In this document: one piece after another, positions 10,753 through 21,525 of the stretch
Layout: each line of letters starts with the position of its first letter
Position numbering within the stretch: position 1 is the stretch's first letter
Origin: Pectinophora gossypiella
Taxonomy: Eukaryota > Arthropoda > Insecta > Lepidoptera > Gelechiidae
DNA: 64,000 bases
Assembly (NCBI RefSeq): GCF_024362695.1
Contig: NC_065424.1
Span: 7,194,786 to 7,258,785 of the forward strand
Reading direction: 5' to 3'
Translations under genes and position numbers: made by a program
Notes under the pieces: model-generated
What the model was told of the DNA's origin: nothing
Database searches by the model: none
What the model saw: the letters and a program-made list of their open reading frames with translations, nothing else

Positions 10753-11773
10753 TTATTCTTGCAAACCAAAAAATAAAGATAAAAGAGAGACTTACTTTTG
10801 TGCCCCTGTGTTCTACGTATATTGTATTGTAATAAAGATGTTGTGAGAACTTAATTAAAATATTTTATTTTAAACTATATTTAACAAAAACTGTTACACT
10901 TTCAAATTATTTTTTTAATTACTCAAAAGTAAATTTTAAAACTATCATTTCTTTTTAATTTTAAAAATCTTTGTAGTCTTGAATAGCTCTGATTGCTGTT
11001 CGGTGCGTTTATTTGAATTTTTGGAGGTTGGAGGTAGATATAGGACAAAAAAATATTTCAGGCCATTTAAATTACACACCAATACAATTACCAGAACAAG
11101 ACACATACAAGCAAGGTAATTTAAAAGTTAGGTATATAATATGTAGAAATATATTATACAATTTCAATAAAAAGGCGTTAGATAAGTGCAGTGTGAACAC
11201 ACCGTAAGCGAGACGGCCGCGCAGTACCTATTGTATCGAGATTGTATGGACCGGCGTGGCGCGTCCGCCGGTCCGTCGATGCGTTTGTATGAACACACTA
11301 CGCGTTACCGGTGCGCACATTCGTGTGGACAGCGAGACACAGCTGGCGTGTTGATAGCACATTCGTTGGTACAACTTTCGTGATAGCTACGCGTGTGCGT
11401 AGAGCACGCCTCGAGGTTCCATATGCGCATATTTGTCACATGGGTCTAGCAGCTAATATTTGTTTTAGAATATTACTATTTTCAGTCTCTAAATTTTCGT
11501 GTAAAAAGCCGAGAAAACGAATCAGTACTTACTACAAATGAATGAAGAAGCATAATAGACAGTTTTCAAGTCAATTGTTAGTTTCAATTATTCATCATCA
11601 AATTATTCAGATCACCATATCAACCACCTATTTGGAACATTTTTGGTGGCCCATGAGGGGAAGATATTTCAGCATGATTGGAAACAGAAATTCCAAGAAG
11701 CTAAATATATCAGCACGATTAAGGATTACGGATAACGAATCAAAATCAAGTTCAGAATCATCACATCGCGGTC
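10753..11773. other. Unassigned spacer with a CpG-rich block
   Basis: AT-rich to about 11180. A GC- and CpG-rich stretch (about 11185-11430) with TGAACACAC motifs at 11198 and 11289 recalls termini or promoters of Harbinger elements, but no transposase is nearby. Short open frames at 11013-11784 carry no motif I recognise. Confidence 0.4.
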
Positions 11774-12156
11774 TGTGGGATTAGACGCCGATCATCATCG
11801 GATCATCAATTCATCAACACCATCATCATAAGTCAATTTTCATCGGGATTATTACGGCGGCGGGGCGACGCAATCATCGGCGTACGCGTCTTATCACCGC
11901 GTGTTACGGCGACACCGTATTTCATCATATTTCTGTAGGAAAGGAACGGAACGACATCAGGATGACATATGAGCATGTGCGAAAGAGTAAGAGAATAAAA
12001 GCGTGAAGTATGAAAGGGACAGGGGAGGATATTAGAGGAGGAAATATAATTTTTAAGATGGCGGTAAGACGTGTTACACCGTGTAAAGGTTTTTTTGGGA
12101 GAAAAATAAAAGAAGATATTGAGTAAAGCCTGTTTAATTCTGATTATCACCCCACA
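11774..12156 (+). repeat. 5' LTR of a second, related gypsy element
   Basis: 383 bp with TGTGGG..CCCACA ends, followed after 7 nt by an 18-nt primer site. The central part (TGAAAGGGACAGGGGAGGAT, then AAGATGGCG) is similar to the LTR at 4180. The 3' partner is not present downstream. Confidence 0.75.
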
Positions 12157-12163
12157 ATACTTT

Positions 12164-12181
12164 TGGGGGCTCGTCCGGGAT
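12164..12181 (+). other. Primer-binding site, full 18-nt tRNA-Pro match
   Basis: TGGGGGCTCGTCCGGGAT is, from memory, the same 18-nt sequence used as the tRNA-Pro primer site in gammaretroviruses. It lies 7 nt behind the LTR end, so this gypsy lineage probably primes with tRNA-Pro. Confidence 0.8.
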
Positions 12182-13120
12182 GGAATGTGCGAGTTTTTCG
12201 TGTACATTCATCGGGGTGTGATCGGAATACACGACGACGAACAGTAACAGCACGCGGCGCGCACACGAGGCCATTGTGCGTGCATATTTTCTTTTCACAA
12301 CGACTACATGGTGCAGTGGCGTCCCGTCACGCTGTGAAAGTGGCGAATAAGGTGTTTGGATCTTTACTCCGGCAACAGACCACGGAGGTTACCGACGACG
12401 ACAAAGAACACGACTTGGACACCGGCTCCGAACAACGTGAGGGAGGAGGTGACGTGTCCCACGACGACTACGACGACGCAACGATGCAGGTGCAGGCCCC
12501 ACGACGGGAACGTCATGTTCAAGTCTACGACAACACGTCGATCTCATGTTTGTACAAGAAGCTATACCTAGTTCACCAGCAAGGACAAAATTTAACCTGT
12601 GTCTAGGTGGGCACAAGAAATTGAAGACAACTCGGAAATTTTCGGCATGTCCCCAACGCAGCAGTTACTTATAGCACGGAGATCTCTAATTTCTACAGCG
12701 GCGACATGGTTTCAGTCGGAAAAAACCTTTAAGACTTATGAAGAATTGAAGACGGCATTATCGAAAGAATTCCCCGACCTGGTCGACGCAAAAGAAGGAC
12801 ATGAAATTATGAGTGATCGTAAGAAACGGAAGGATGAAAGCTGTTATGATTATATTATGCTTGAGATGAAAGCTATGGCAAAACGCGGTAAGCTAAAGGA
12901 TTACGTGGCAATCCAGAACATAATCGACGGTATTGTGGATAGTGAATCTAACAAGATATTATTGTACGGCGTCACATCGTATCCCGAGTTAAAAGAAAAA
13001 CTGAAGTTGTACGAAACCTACAAAGAAAAAACAAAGAAAAGTTCGACTATTATGCATAACGAAGATCGAAATAAACAGAGAAATATGCATACAAAAAGTG
13101 TACGGTGCTTTAATTGTGGA

Positions 13121-13970
13121 TAGGGAATCCAATCCCGCAAACGCGGGATTCCGCAATTGCGGGATCCGATGATGCGATGCGATAATCTAAACCCCGCGTG
13201 TGAAACTGCGAGGCAGGAAGCCAGTAGCTATTAATTTTGACGAGAGACGACGCTCTATGATTAATATGTATTTATATGTGTAAACGTTTAATTTTACAGG
13301 GCATTTTCGTGTGTGACGCGCAATCTCAACCACAAACCGATAGCCAGCGAGTTGATGAACCCGTTCCGTCCGATGATGAACACGACAACGTACGTTTAGC
13401 GCAATTGTCTAAAAACCGTGAACCGTCCCCAACATTAGAAGATTAATTAGAGCGCAGTCTTCGTAATGAATGGACAGCCGCATTTTCATCTCAAGCTGTA
13501 CACACCCGAACCAGTTCGCTTAACCTGAATCTGACATTGAAACGTGAGATGACGCTTTTTGAATGCGGGGGCAATAGAGGAAAATTTTTTAGAAGCTGCT
13601 TTTAACTATGTAAAGTCGATTCCGCCCACAAGTGTAGAAGCTGAGTGTGCGTTTTCAGCCGCTGGATATATGTGCAACAAAATAAGGTCGAACTTGAAAG
13701 ATGAAACTTTACGATTTATCATTTCTTCGTAAATACTTTCAAAAATTTCCTAAATAAAGAGGATATTTAAAGTTTAATCTTTCAAATTCGATGGTATTAA
13801 CTGTTTGGAATATTTTTGTTGTTAAACTGTATGTTTACGTAACTACTACTGTACTTTTTTATCTAAATTAGAATAAAGATTCTTTCTAAATTCATAAACG
13901 TAGCAGATTAAGACGAAAAGTATGTATTTTTTCCAGTCATCACGATATTCGTGCGGGATTGGATTCCCTA
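13121..13970 (+). mobile_element. Non-autonomous hAT element with exact TSD
   Basis: 850 bp bounded by inverted repeats TAGGGAATCCAATCCCGCA and its complement at 13952-13970, flanked by the 8-bp duplication ATTGTGGA (13113-13120 and 13971-13978), the hAT hallmark. A second complementary pair, ATCCCGCA..TGCGGGAT, sits just inside the left end. It interrupts the Gag zinc knuckle. Confidence 0.93.
13315..13732 (+). pseudogene. hAT transposase C-terminal remnant
   Basis: Preceded by a plausible 3' splice site (TTTTACAG at about 13300). An acidic and polar stretch with a TAA at about 13446 precedes SLRNEWTAAFSSQ. The hAT dimerisation motif follows in shifted frame: SVEAECAFSAAGYMCNKIRS then NLKDETLRFI, stopping near 13731. 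The BED finger and RNase-H-like catalytic core are absent. Confidence 0.75.
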
Positions 13971-14756
13971 ATTGTGGACAACTGGAACATACATCGAATA
14001 ATTATCCACATCGAAATAAAGGCTTGAAATGTTTTCGTTGTAATGAGTTCGGTCGTAACGAGTTTGGTCATATCGGAGCGAAATGCAAAAACGAAACGTC
14101 ACGAAGTCTGTCAAGAACGGAGAAAGGAGATAGCGCGAACGGCAGCAATAGCTTACAGCAAATACGGCCCATCAGCGAAGCAGATGTACGTAACAACCAA
14201 TGACGAGAAGCAAACTGAGATTCTTTCTTTCTTTCTTACTTACTGTGTTGTATTATTAAGTAACTAGCTTTTGCCCGCGACTTCGTTCGCGTGGCGTGTT
14301 ATATAAGAGAGAGATCTTTGTGTGTGTGGGAGTGCATACTTATGCAGTTTAGATTTTTTCATAAGTACAATTTTTTTCCCAATAACTCCCATTTTTCAAA
14401 ATACAGCCAAAAATAAACTTTATATTTACTAAGGTATGCATGCATGCTAGATTGAATCAATTGATTGAATTGATTTCTTTTTAATTAATTGTTCATTGAG
14501 TTTTAATTTTAATACACACTTCCTCTCTTCCCTTCAACGTTGCTGTGCCCTACAGGGTCCATGTTTTAGTTCCTATGCCTATGTAACACCCCATTGTACT
14601 ACATGGAATGCAATAAATAATTTAATTGAATTGAATTGAAAACATCTATCTTACGCGGTTTCGATTTTTTCATACAAATGTTTTTTTTCCACTAACTCCC
14701 GTGTCCGTGGGAATTTTGCAATATATCAATAACTAAGCTTTAAGTTAACTAAGGTA

Positions 14757-16340
14757 CCTGCATGCCAAATTTCAAGCGTCTTAGATTTTTCATACAAAAA
14801 GATTTTCCCGCTAATTTCCGTTCCCGTGGGAATTCCGGGAATTCCTTTCTTAGTGCACCTCTACGGTACCTAAGCTATGTCCCTTCCAAATTTCAAAAGC
14901 CTACGTTTAGCCGTTCAGGCTATGCGTTGATATGTCAGTCACTGAGACAGTCAATTTCTCCTTTTATTTAGATTTGATTTTTTCATACAAATGTTTTTTC
15001 CCGCTAACTACCGTTCCCGTGGGAATTTTGTAATATCCTGTTGCAACTAAGCTTTAAGTTTACTAAAGTACCTGCATGCCAAATTTCAAACGTCTAACTT
15101 GAGTGGTTTAGATTTTTCATACAAAAGGATTTTCCCGCGAATTCCCGTTCCCGTGAGAATTTCGGGAATTCCTTTCTTAGTGCACCTCTACGGTATCTAA
15201 GGTACCTGCGAGCCAAATTTCAAACATCTAACTTGAATGGTTTAGATTTTTCATACAAAAGGATTTTCCCGTTAATTCCCGTTCCCGTGGGAATTTCGGG
15301 AATTCCTTTCTTAGTGCACCTCCACGGTACTTAAGGTATCTGCATGCCAAATTTCAAACGTCTAACTTGAGTGGTTTAGATTTTTCATACAAAAGGATTT
15401 TCCCGCTAATTCCCGTTCCCGTGAGAATTTTGGGAATTCCTTTCTTAGTGCACCTCTACGGTACCTATGGTACCTACATGCCAAATTTCAAACGTCTAAC
15501 TTGAGTGGTTTAGATTTTTCATACAAAAGGATTTTCCCGCTAATTCCCGTTACCGTGAGAATTTTGGGAATTCCTTTCTTAGTACACCTTTACGGTACCT
15601 ATGGTACCTGCATGCCAAATTTCAAACGTCTAACTTGAGTGGTTTAGATTTTTCATACAAAAGGATTTTCCCGCTAATTCCCGTTCCCGTGGGAATTTCG
15701 GGAATTCCTTTCTTAGTACACCTCTACGGTATCTAAGGTACCTGCATGACAAATTTCAAACATCCAACTTGAATGGTTTAGATTTTTCATACAAAAGGAT
15801 TTTCCCGCTAATTCCTGTTCTCGTGGGAATTTCGGGACTTCCTTTCTTAATGCACCTCTACGGTACATAAGGTACCTGCATGACAAATTTCAAACGTCTA
15901 ACTTGAGTGGTTTAGATTTTTCATACAAAAGGATTTTCCCGCTAATTCCCGTTCTCGTAGGAATTTCGGGAATTCCTTTCTTAGTGCACCTCTACGGTAC
16001 CTAAGGTATCTGCATGCCAAATTTCAAACGTCTAACTTGAGTGGTTTAGATTTTTCATACAAAAGGATTTTCCCGCTAATCCCGTTCCCGTGGGAATTTC
16101 GGGAATTCCTTTCTTAGTGTACCTCTACGGTATCTAAGGTACCTGCATGCCAAATTTCAAACGTCTAACTTGAGTGGTTTAGATTTTTCATACAAAAGGA
16201 TTTTCCCGCTAATTCCCGTTCCCGTGGGAATTTCGGGAATTCCTTTCTTAGTACACCTCTGCGGTATCTAAGGTACCTGCATGACAAATTTCAAACATCT
16301 AACTTAAATGGTTTAGATTTTTCATACAAAAGAATTTCCC
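14757..16340 (+). repeat. 134-bp tandem array
   Basis: The motif TTTAGATTTTTCATACAAAA recurs at 15107, 15241, 15375, 15509, 15643, 15777, 15911, 16045, 16178 and 16312: spacing 134 bp, once 133. Earlier diverged units sit at about 14653, 14781 and 14968. Each unit also holds TTTTCCCGCTAATTCCCGTT, GGGAATTCCTTTCTTAGT and a GGTACC-rich segment. Homogeneous central copies and diverged left copies indicate expansion by unequal exchange. Confidence 0.93.
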
Positions 16341-16466
16341 TTCACTACTCTGCTCCTATTGATTGTAGCGTGATGAAAAGTATACTATAACCTGTCCAGG
16401 AGTGTGAAGAATAATTGTACCAAGTTTCATTAAAATCCGTCCAGTAGTTTTTGTTTCTATAAGGAA

Positions 16467-16469
16467 CAT

Positions 16470-16523
<54 letters not shown>
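16467..16523 (+). repeat. CAGA microsatellite
   Basis: About 13 uninterrupted copies of the tetranucleotide CAGA. The open frame on the - strand here (repeating CLSV) is only its translation. Confidence 0.95.
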
Positions 16524-16526
<3 letters not shown>

Positions 16527-16645
16527 AATTTTACTGATTGCATTTTTGGCATCAGTATCGACCACTTATCACCCCCTGATAGTTATTTTGAAAAAATATT
16601 TAATGTACAGAATTGACCTCTCTACAGATTTATTATAAGTATAGA

Positions 16646-17187
16646 TAAATACATGTTGGTACTATCCAAGACTTCTTATTTCATCTTACTTTCCCGTTTT
16701 TGCTCTAAAATAAGCTAAGATACTTATTCAATTATGCACATCGTCCTCAAAAACAAAAATGTATTTTATCCACTTTCAAGTATATTTCGGCGTTGAGATT
16801 TCTCTACTGTAATTGTAGGACCGCCTCATATGAATATATGTTAGAATTGTTCTTGGCCGCGGATAACCCACGCTCCATACAATTTTGCCCATTCTCCATT
16901 ATAAAATAATTATTTAACTAATTGAAAATACGTACTTATTACTTTGTGCAAAGTAAATTTATTTATTGCTTTTTAGTTTTGCGTTTGAAGTCGGTTTTTT
17001 TTTAATTATAACTTTGTGACGGTACACACTTCTGTAATACTTGTGAAAAGTAAATATATAGCCGCAGCCGTAATTACTTCTACGTCCATCGCAAGTGGTT
17101 TGCCAGGCAGCAATGAGACATGCGTCACTGTGTGATCACCAAGTGATCGTGGCCTACAGTTGTGCACTTGACTGATCCAAGGATGTT
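16646..17187. other. No recognisable feature
   Basis: AT-rich spacer. The 3' part (about 17080-17187) may be upstream sequence of the DIRS remnant but I cannot show it. Confidence 0.45.
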
Positions 17188-17950
17188 GTGCCAAGTAATC
17201 CCACACCCTATCAAGTAGCAAGTTATCTCAGCTATTTGTTCCGAGTTAAGAAAGTAGCATACAGTACAATTTTAGTCAGAAAATCGGTTATTGCTACATT
17301 TGCTAATCCGGAAGGGGCAGCTAATATTTGCTCTCATCCAGTCGTGAAGAATATTCTAAGGGAAATCTCTATGAAGTCAACTGAGAATGTATCTCCTCGT
17401 TTTCAGGTGCGGAACATTCAGGATTTGATTCACCGGGTTAGATGTAACGATCCAGATACGACAAGTATTTATCAGGTTTTCAGATTTAGTGCTCTATTGT
17501 TGCTTCTTGCTTCGGGGAGAAGAATTCACGACCTGACTTTGTTACAAGTAGATGACAACCACTGTTGCATTAAGGGCGACTCGATTACCTTCTGGCCAGC
17601 TTTTGGCTCTAAGAGGGTGGATGATACTTAAGCACCAGAACTCCGAATTTGATATTATAAAATGGATATTCACTTTGTTAGTGTTGTCATCTAATAGGCG
17701 TAAAGCTAGTTCGGGATTGTTTAACTTATTTATAACAACTAGAGAAAAGTAAAACCAGCTTCCAGAACAGTGATTGCTGGATGGCTTAAACCAATATTTG
17801 TTAGTTTAGGATTGGAACCCTGAAGCCTTCTTACAACTATGTAAACAATTTACCTCAGGATTATTTGTTAAAAAGAGGAAATTGGCAAGGCGCTACGAAT
17901 TTTTTCAAGCATACATTCTGATAACGTTTTGTTAGATTCTTTTGTACCTG
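17188..17950 (+). pseudogene. DIRS-type tyrosine recombinase remnant
   Basis: The first frame (17188-17631) has an N-terminal SAM-like segment (YQVASYLSYLF, YSTILVRKSVIATF) and then ALLLLLASGRRIHDLTLL, where the Arg of the catalytic set is expected. After a frameshift near 17630 a second frame gives WIFTLLVLSSNRRKA and LFITTRE, and further on LPQDYLLKRGNWQGATNFFK matches the C-terminal 'LxRGNWxSxxTFxxHY' block of DIRS/PAT recombinases; the tyrosine region is degraded. Several stops. A Crypton is the alternative, but the RNase H scrap at 34950 supports DIRS in this genome. Confidence 0.72.
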
Positions 17951-18082
17951 TTTAACATTCCTCTAAGAATATTGATACCTAATTAGCTATGTGGATACCA
18001 AATTTTATTGTTTTTGTCAACTTAAGACTGATGTTTATGTTCCTTTTTATCCTATAAGACTTAATTATATAAGTATTTAACA

Positions 18083-18410
18083 GCCTCCGTGGTCTAGTGG
18101 TTAGAGCGTTAGGCTCACGATCTGGAGGTCCGGGTTCGATTCCCGATGGGGACATTGTCGAAATCACTTTGTGAGACTGTCCTTTGTTTGGTAAGGACTT
18201 TTCAGGCTTGAATCACCTGATTGTCCGAAAAAGTAAGATGATTCCGTGCTTCGGAGGGCACGTTAAGCCGTTGGTCCCGGCTATTAGCCGTAAAAACACC
18301 TCCACCAATCCGCATTGGAGCAGCGTGGTGGAGTATGCTCCATACCCCCTCCGGTTGATTGAGGGGAGGCCTGTGCCCAGCAGTGGGACGTATATAGACT
18401 GTTGATGATG
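18083..18410 (+). mobile_element. tRNA-derived SINE, full length, with 16-bp TSD
   Basis: A tRNA-like head has A-box (TGGTCTAGTGG) and B-box (GGTTCGATTCC). The body contains GTGCTTCGGAGGGCACGTTA and GGCCTGTGCCCAGCAGTGGG, and the tail is GATGATG. Exact target duplication ATATAAGTATTTAACA at 18067-18082 and 18411-18426. Transcription would be by Pol III and mobility would need a LINE. An inverted relative is at about 47440-47668. Confidence 0.92.
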
Positions 18411-18559
18411 ATATAAGTATTTAACAATTACTCATTAGTTCCTAAGAGAAGCTGAGGACTGATTAAGATTATTTTTATTTTTTTAGTCTCGTTGCTCGTT
18501 GATTGTTGTAACAGCTTTCATTTCTAAAACAAAATAACTGTGGTACACTACACGTGTCT

Positions 18560-19818
18560 TTTCCTTTTCTACTTATATTTACGGTACGCTATGGTGGTGC
18601 CGGCAGATTACAAAACAGGTCAAGCCGACAGCACAGTACTGAAATATAACCGTTTTCTACAGCTGATACGTTTTGCTGCTTGAAAAACTGATCCAACTCC
18701 TCTTCAGTAACTAACATGCCAAGTAATTTTGTTGGTATATGAGTAAGATTGGAGTCCTGTTGGTTCTGTTCCAAATAACGCTTTGTACGGTGAACGTTTA
18801 ATGGTACGATGAAAGGAGGAATTCTTTTGAAATTGCACAAAATAACAGCCGATCGTCCAATTTTTAATGTAACATAGCTGCGACATCTTGGTTTGCACGC
18901 TCAACTGATCCTTAACTCGCTGGATGTCTAGGCCTACCGTTAATAATTTTACATGTCGGCCACAAGGCAGTTAATTCTTGAACGATTGTAGCAGTAAATT
19001 CATGGCCACTGTTGCTTTTTAGTATATAAGGACAACCTACTTCCAGGAAAATTTTCAGTAGTTCTATTGCAACTTCAGCAGCTCTTTTTGAACTCAATGG
19101 TCGCAGAAAGCTGTATTTTGTTTCGTTGTCTTGATAATGTAATAGCCATTTGTAATCTCTCCAAACACTCCTCCGGTCGTAGCGGCTATCCGTTCCATCG
19201 GATTAAGGAGTGGGCGGACGAGAGAGCGTCTGTGTATGCGCGCGCGCTTACGCACTTAAATATGTCCTGCGCAGATGACGGCTTTTGCTGTCGCTGTAGT
19301 CGAATTCGACTGTGAAGCATCATCATCATCATCAGGGGGTTGACTATAAGTTAATTACATCAACTTGACTGCGATGGTTAAAATCACTAGAGACAATCGG
19401 GCAAACGACGATACCTTTTCTTGGGAATTTATTTTTAGATTGACATACCGAACACCGTTTCAAAAATTCTAATACAAGAGAAGTAGGAATTAAATATCTG
19501 GATTTCAAATTATACAGCATTTTATCTCTGCCACCGTGGCCCGTCGCTTGATGGGCCTCACAAAGTATAGCATAAAATTCCTCTGGAGGCACTATTTTAA
19601 CCACCGAGTCGGTAGATATATATTTTTAATATTAAAAACTTTGTTGTGCCTACCTCCACTACATCATATTTATTACCGTAATAATATTGCTTGTTTGTTC
19701 TCTTAAGTTTCAATACTGCAGCTGATTTAAATACTTCAATCGCTGAAATAGCCTCTTCTATTCTTTCTCGAGTCCATATCGGATTTTCCTTATCCTGCCG
19801 CCCCTCTAACATTGCCAT
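18560..19818 (-). pseudogene. KRBA2/SCAND3-like retroelement integrase remnant
   Basis: Read from 19818 down: KSAAVLKLKRTNKQYYY and KYDVVEVG; the zinc-binding segment HQATGHGGRDKML..CSVCQSKN (about 19560-19430); QVDVIN with the first Asp (about 19370). After a 170-bp insertion: HYQDNETKYSFLRPLSSKR, GCPYILKSNSGHEF (second position, Asp changed to Ser), KIINGRPRHPAS, then RTIKRSPYKALFG. The order matches KRAB-A domain-containing protein 2-like integrases. Frameshifts near 18905 and 19340, a TAG in the INL-S segment and the lost catalytic Asp make it dead. Confidence 0.78.
19165..19337 (+). mobile_element. SINE/LINE 3' end with CAT tail inside the integrase remnant
   Basis: Carries CCATCGGATTAAGGAGTGGG, CGGACGAGAGAGCGTCTGTG and ATATGTCCTGCGCAG, ending in CATCATCATCATCATCAG. 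This looks like a lepidopteran retroposon terminus, 5'-truncated. Integrase coding resumes on both sides in opposite orientation. No clear target duplication. Confidence 0.6.
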
Positions 19819-19824
19819 AAACTT

Positions 19825-20365
19825 ACAGACCCAATGGAAATTCCAACTGCTCCATCAAGTCAATCTGTTGTTGCAGAAAGTATATAGACAGACCAACTAT
19901 GTCACCTTATTTATACGAATCGATCTAGAGATTCTAGTATACTTCAAGAAATTCATCCGTTGCCACAAAGGGCAGAAGAAAAAAGACAAACAAGCGAAGA
20001 AAGCCCCAAAAATCAGAATTATTGACAAGCACTCCCGTAAAATTTAACAAAATGAAAAATTAAAAAAAAAAACGAAAAAAAGAACACCTCAAAACTAAAC
20101 TTAGGAGAAAAGAAAGTAAAAAATCCAAAGTTATCGTCATCTGCATTAAAGAAAATGAAATCCAAAGCAATCTACGTCAGGATAGGGAAAAAGACCAAAA
20201 AAAACTGGTAGAAGCCACGATAAAGAAAATGAAAACGGACTTCTATTATATTACATGCAGGGAAAAATACAAGTCCCCGAAATGAGGACTGGATTCAATG
20301 TTCACAGTGTCAGGAATGGTCACATGAATCATGCTCTTCCTACAGTGGACATGGATCATACTTAG
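19825..20365 (+). pseudogene. pogo-family transposase C-terminus with PHD-like finger
   Basis: Three frames together give EIHPLPQRAEEKRQT, KRRKPQKSELLTSTPVK and then a Cys/His segment, CREKYKSP.EDWIQCSQCQEWSHESC (about 20255-20340). Lys-rich linkers with TSTPVK followed by a CX2C..W.QC..C..W.H..C finger are usual at the C-terminus of insect pogo/Tigger-like transposases. DDE core absent; frameshifted. Confidence 0.65.
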
Positions 20366-20385
20366 TAAGTCACGTATTTTAGTAC

Positions 20386-20450
20386 TATAGATCTAGCGAG
20401 TGGTTACCACCAAATTGAAGTAGAAAAATCAGATCCAATCAAAAAATAAA
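20386..20450 (+). pseudogene. Ty3/gypsy reverse transcriptase fragment
   Basis: About 20 codons reading TIDLASGYHQIEVEKSD, the RT domain-A motif. Stops follow at once. Confidence 0.65.
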
Positions 20451-20699
20451 TGTGAAATGACAGCCAAGTTCAATACAATGATAAATGCCTTGGTTGTTGA
20501 CTTCAACGACAAAAGAAGTGAGATCTAAATGGGTGCCAAGTTCAATGGTCAGTCCTGAATTTATTTATAAGTAACAGTATAACATAAAATATCTTCTTAT
20601 AACATTAGATAATGTAATGTAGGTATTTTAGTTAAGCGTTCATAATTCATAATAGAATCTAAATATTTAAAAATTGCTAGTTTTATTTTTTTATTTTAT
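20451..20699. other. No recognisable feature
   Basis: AT-rich spacer between two repeat fragments. Confidence 0.4.
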
Positions 20700-21035
20700 T
20701 TAGCATGCCAAATTTTAACTCTCTAGGTCATCTGGAACTGGGTTAGAATTTTGATCTATAGGTCAGTCAGTCAGTCAGTCAGTCAATGATAAAAATGAGG
20801 ATTTTTGGACATTAATATCTAAATAACCGTTTGAAATAAACTTATGAAATTTAGAACACATATGTATCTCGTTAGTCTTAATATATAAGCCAAATTTGAT
20901 ACGTTTATGTGAAATAGTTTTTCATTTATGAGGGGGTCAAAAGTGGCTCCAAATGGTTCGTGTAATATTACACACGGTGCGGGCTCGCCAGTTCTGTTTC
21001 TTGAACTTGGCTTGACACGCGACCGCGCAAGCAAT
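20700..21035 (+). repeat. Dispersed repeat tail with GTCA microsatellite
   Basis: Starts ATGCCAAATTTTAACTCTCT, has six GTCA units (about 20762-20786) and ends in a GC-richer ACACACGGTGCGGGCTCGCC block. Similar in layout to the end of the repeat at 14262-16645. Confidence 0.5.
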
Positions 21036-21065
21036 ATTGCAAGTGACGGAAGTGTCTCAACCGTA

Positions 21066-21525
21066 AAGTGGTAAATTTCAAGCTCTAAAAGAAAGGCTGT
21101 TGGAAAGTTATGAAGAATCCGAAGGGAGGAAAATTCAGAAGCTCATTACAGAAATGGAGCTCGACGACCAGAAGCCCTCGCAGCTGTTGCGACGTATGCA
21201 AGAGGCAAGGTAACTGATGAAACTCTTATTATTTTATGGCAAAACCACCTTCCCCGAGGCGTTCGCAGAGTATTAGCAGTCTCGGAGTCGAAGGAAATAG
21301 CCACGCTAGCCACCATTGCAGACAAAGTATGGGATACCATAGGTCCCAACACGGGTGTCGCGGCTGTTGAGAATGCCGACCTCTCGAATAGCGTCATCGC
21401 AGAAATAAACAAATTAGGCGAAAGAATAAAAAATTTGGAAACAAAGTATAATGGATATAGGAGACAAAATTATTTCCAAAGACGTAATCAATCAAGGTCA
21501 AGAACGCGTAGTACTAGCGTTATTA
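21066..21525 (+). pseudogene. Ty3/gypsy Gag fragment
   Basis: Two frames joined near 21205 read LLESYEESEGRKIQKLITEM, KPSQLLRRMQEA, TLIILWQNHLPRGVRRVLAV and ENADLSNSVIAEINKLGERI, a capsid and hinge layout typical of K02A2.6-like gypsy Gags. Protease and RT pieces of what seems the same element lie at 22484-22870 and 25431-25780 in the same orientation, separated by later insertions. Confidence 0.75.

Larger units (their letters stand above)
12300..14203 (+). pseudogene. gag: Gag of the second gypsy element, broken by a hAT
   Basis: Homologous along its length to the Gag at 4613: SRWAQEIEDNSEIFGMSP, LLIARRSLISTAATWFQSE, SYPELKEKLKLYETYKE. Upstream, a one-base shift near 12570 and a TAA at about 12595-12597, where the relative has Tyr, break the frame; the acidic N-terminus is recognisable (about 12390-12480). 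The first zinc knuckle starts CFNCG at 13103-13120 and is interrupted by the 850-bp hAT at 13121. Gag resumes at 13979 (QLEHT) with the second knuckle containing a small internal duplication (NEFGRNEFGH). No protease or RT follows; the element is cut off by a dispersed repeat near 14262. Confidence 0.8.
14262..16645 (+). repeat. Dispersed repeat carrying an expanded minisatellite
   Basis: Begins CTAGCTTTTGCCCGCGACTT and ends in a CAGA microsatellite followed by TTATTATAAGTATAGAT, termini that recur across lepidopteran genomes. The interior is mostly the 134-bp array. The class (SINE-like, RTE-derived or other) cannot be settled here. It truncates the gypsy gag at its left. Confidence 0.65.

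Noticed and set aside
11013..11784. Chain of short + frames as a host gene
   Set aside because: No recognisable domain, no consistent splice sites, and frames overlap a CpG-rich block.
12163..12606. 147-codon frame as the true Gag N-terminus
   Set aside because: It starts inside the primer site and its C-terminal part is out of frame with the Gag that matches the relative at 4613.
14757..16340. CRISPR-like or regulatory array
   Set aside because: Period 134 bp with no spacer/repeat alternation, in a eukaryotic interspersed repeat: a minisatellite.
16356..16565. Open frame on - with repeated CLSV residues
   Set aside because: It is only the translation of the CAGA microsatellite and its flanks.
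18083..18155. Possible functional tRNA gene
   Set aside because: A- and B-boxes are present, but the sequence continues into a SINE body with a 16-bp target duplication.
18560..19818. Domesticated KRBA2-like host gene
   Set aside because: Frameshifts, a lost catalytic Asp and a SINE-like insertion show decay rather than constraint.
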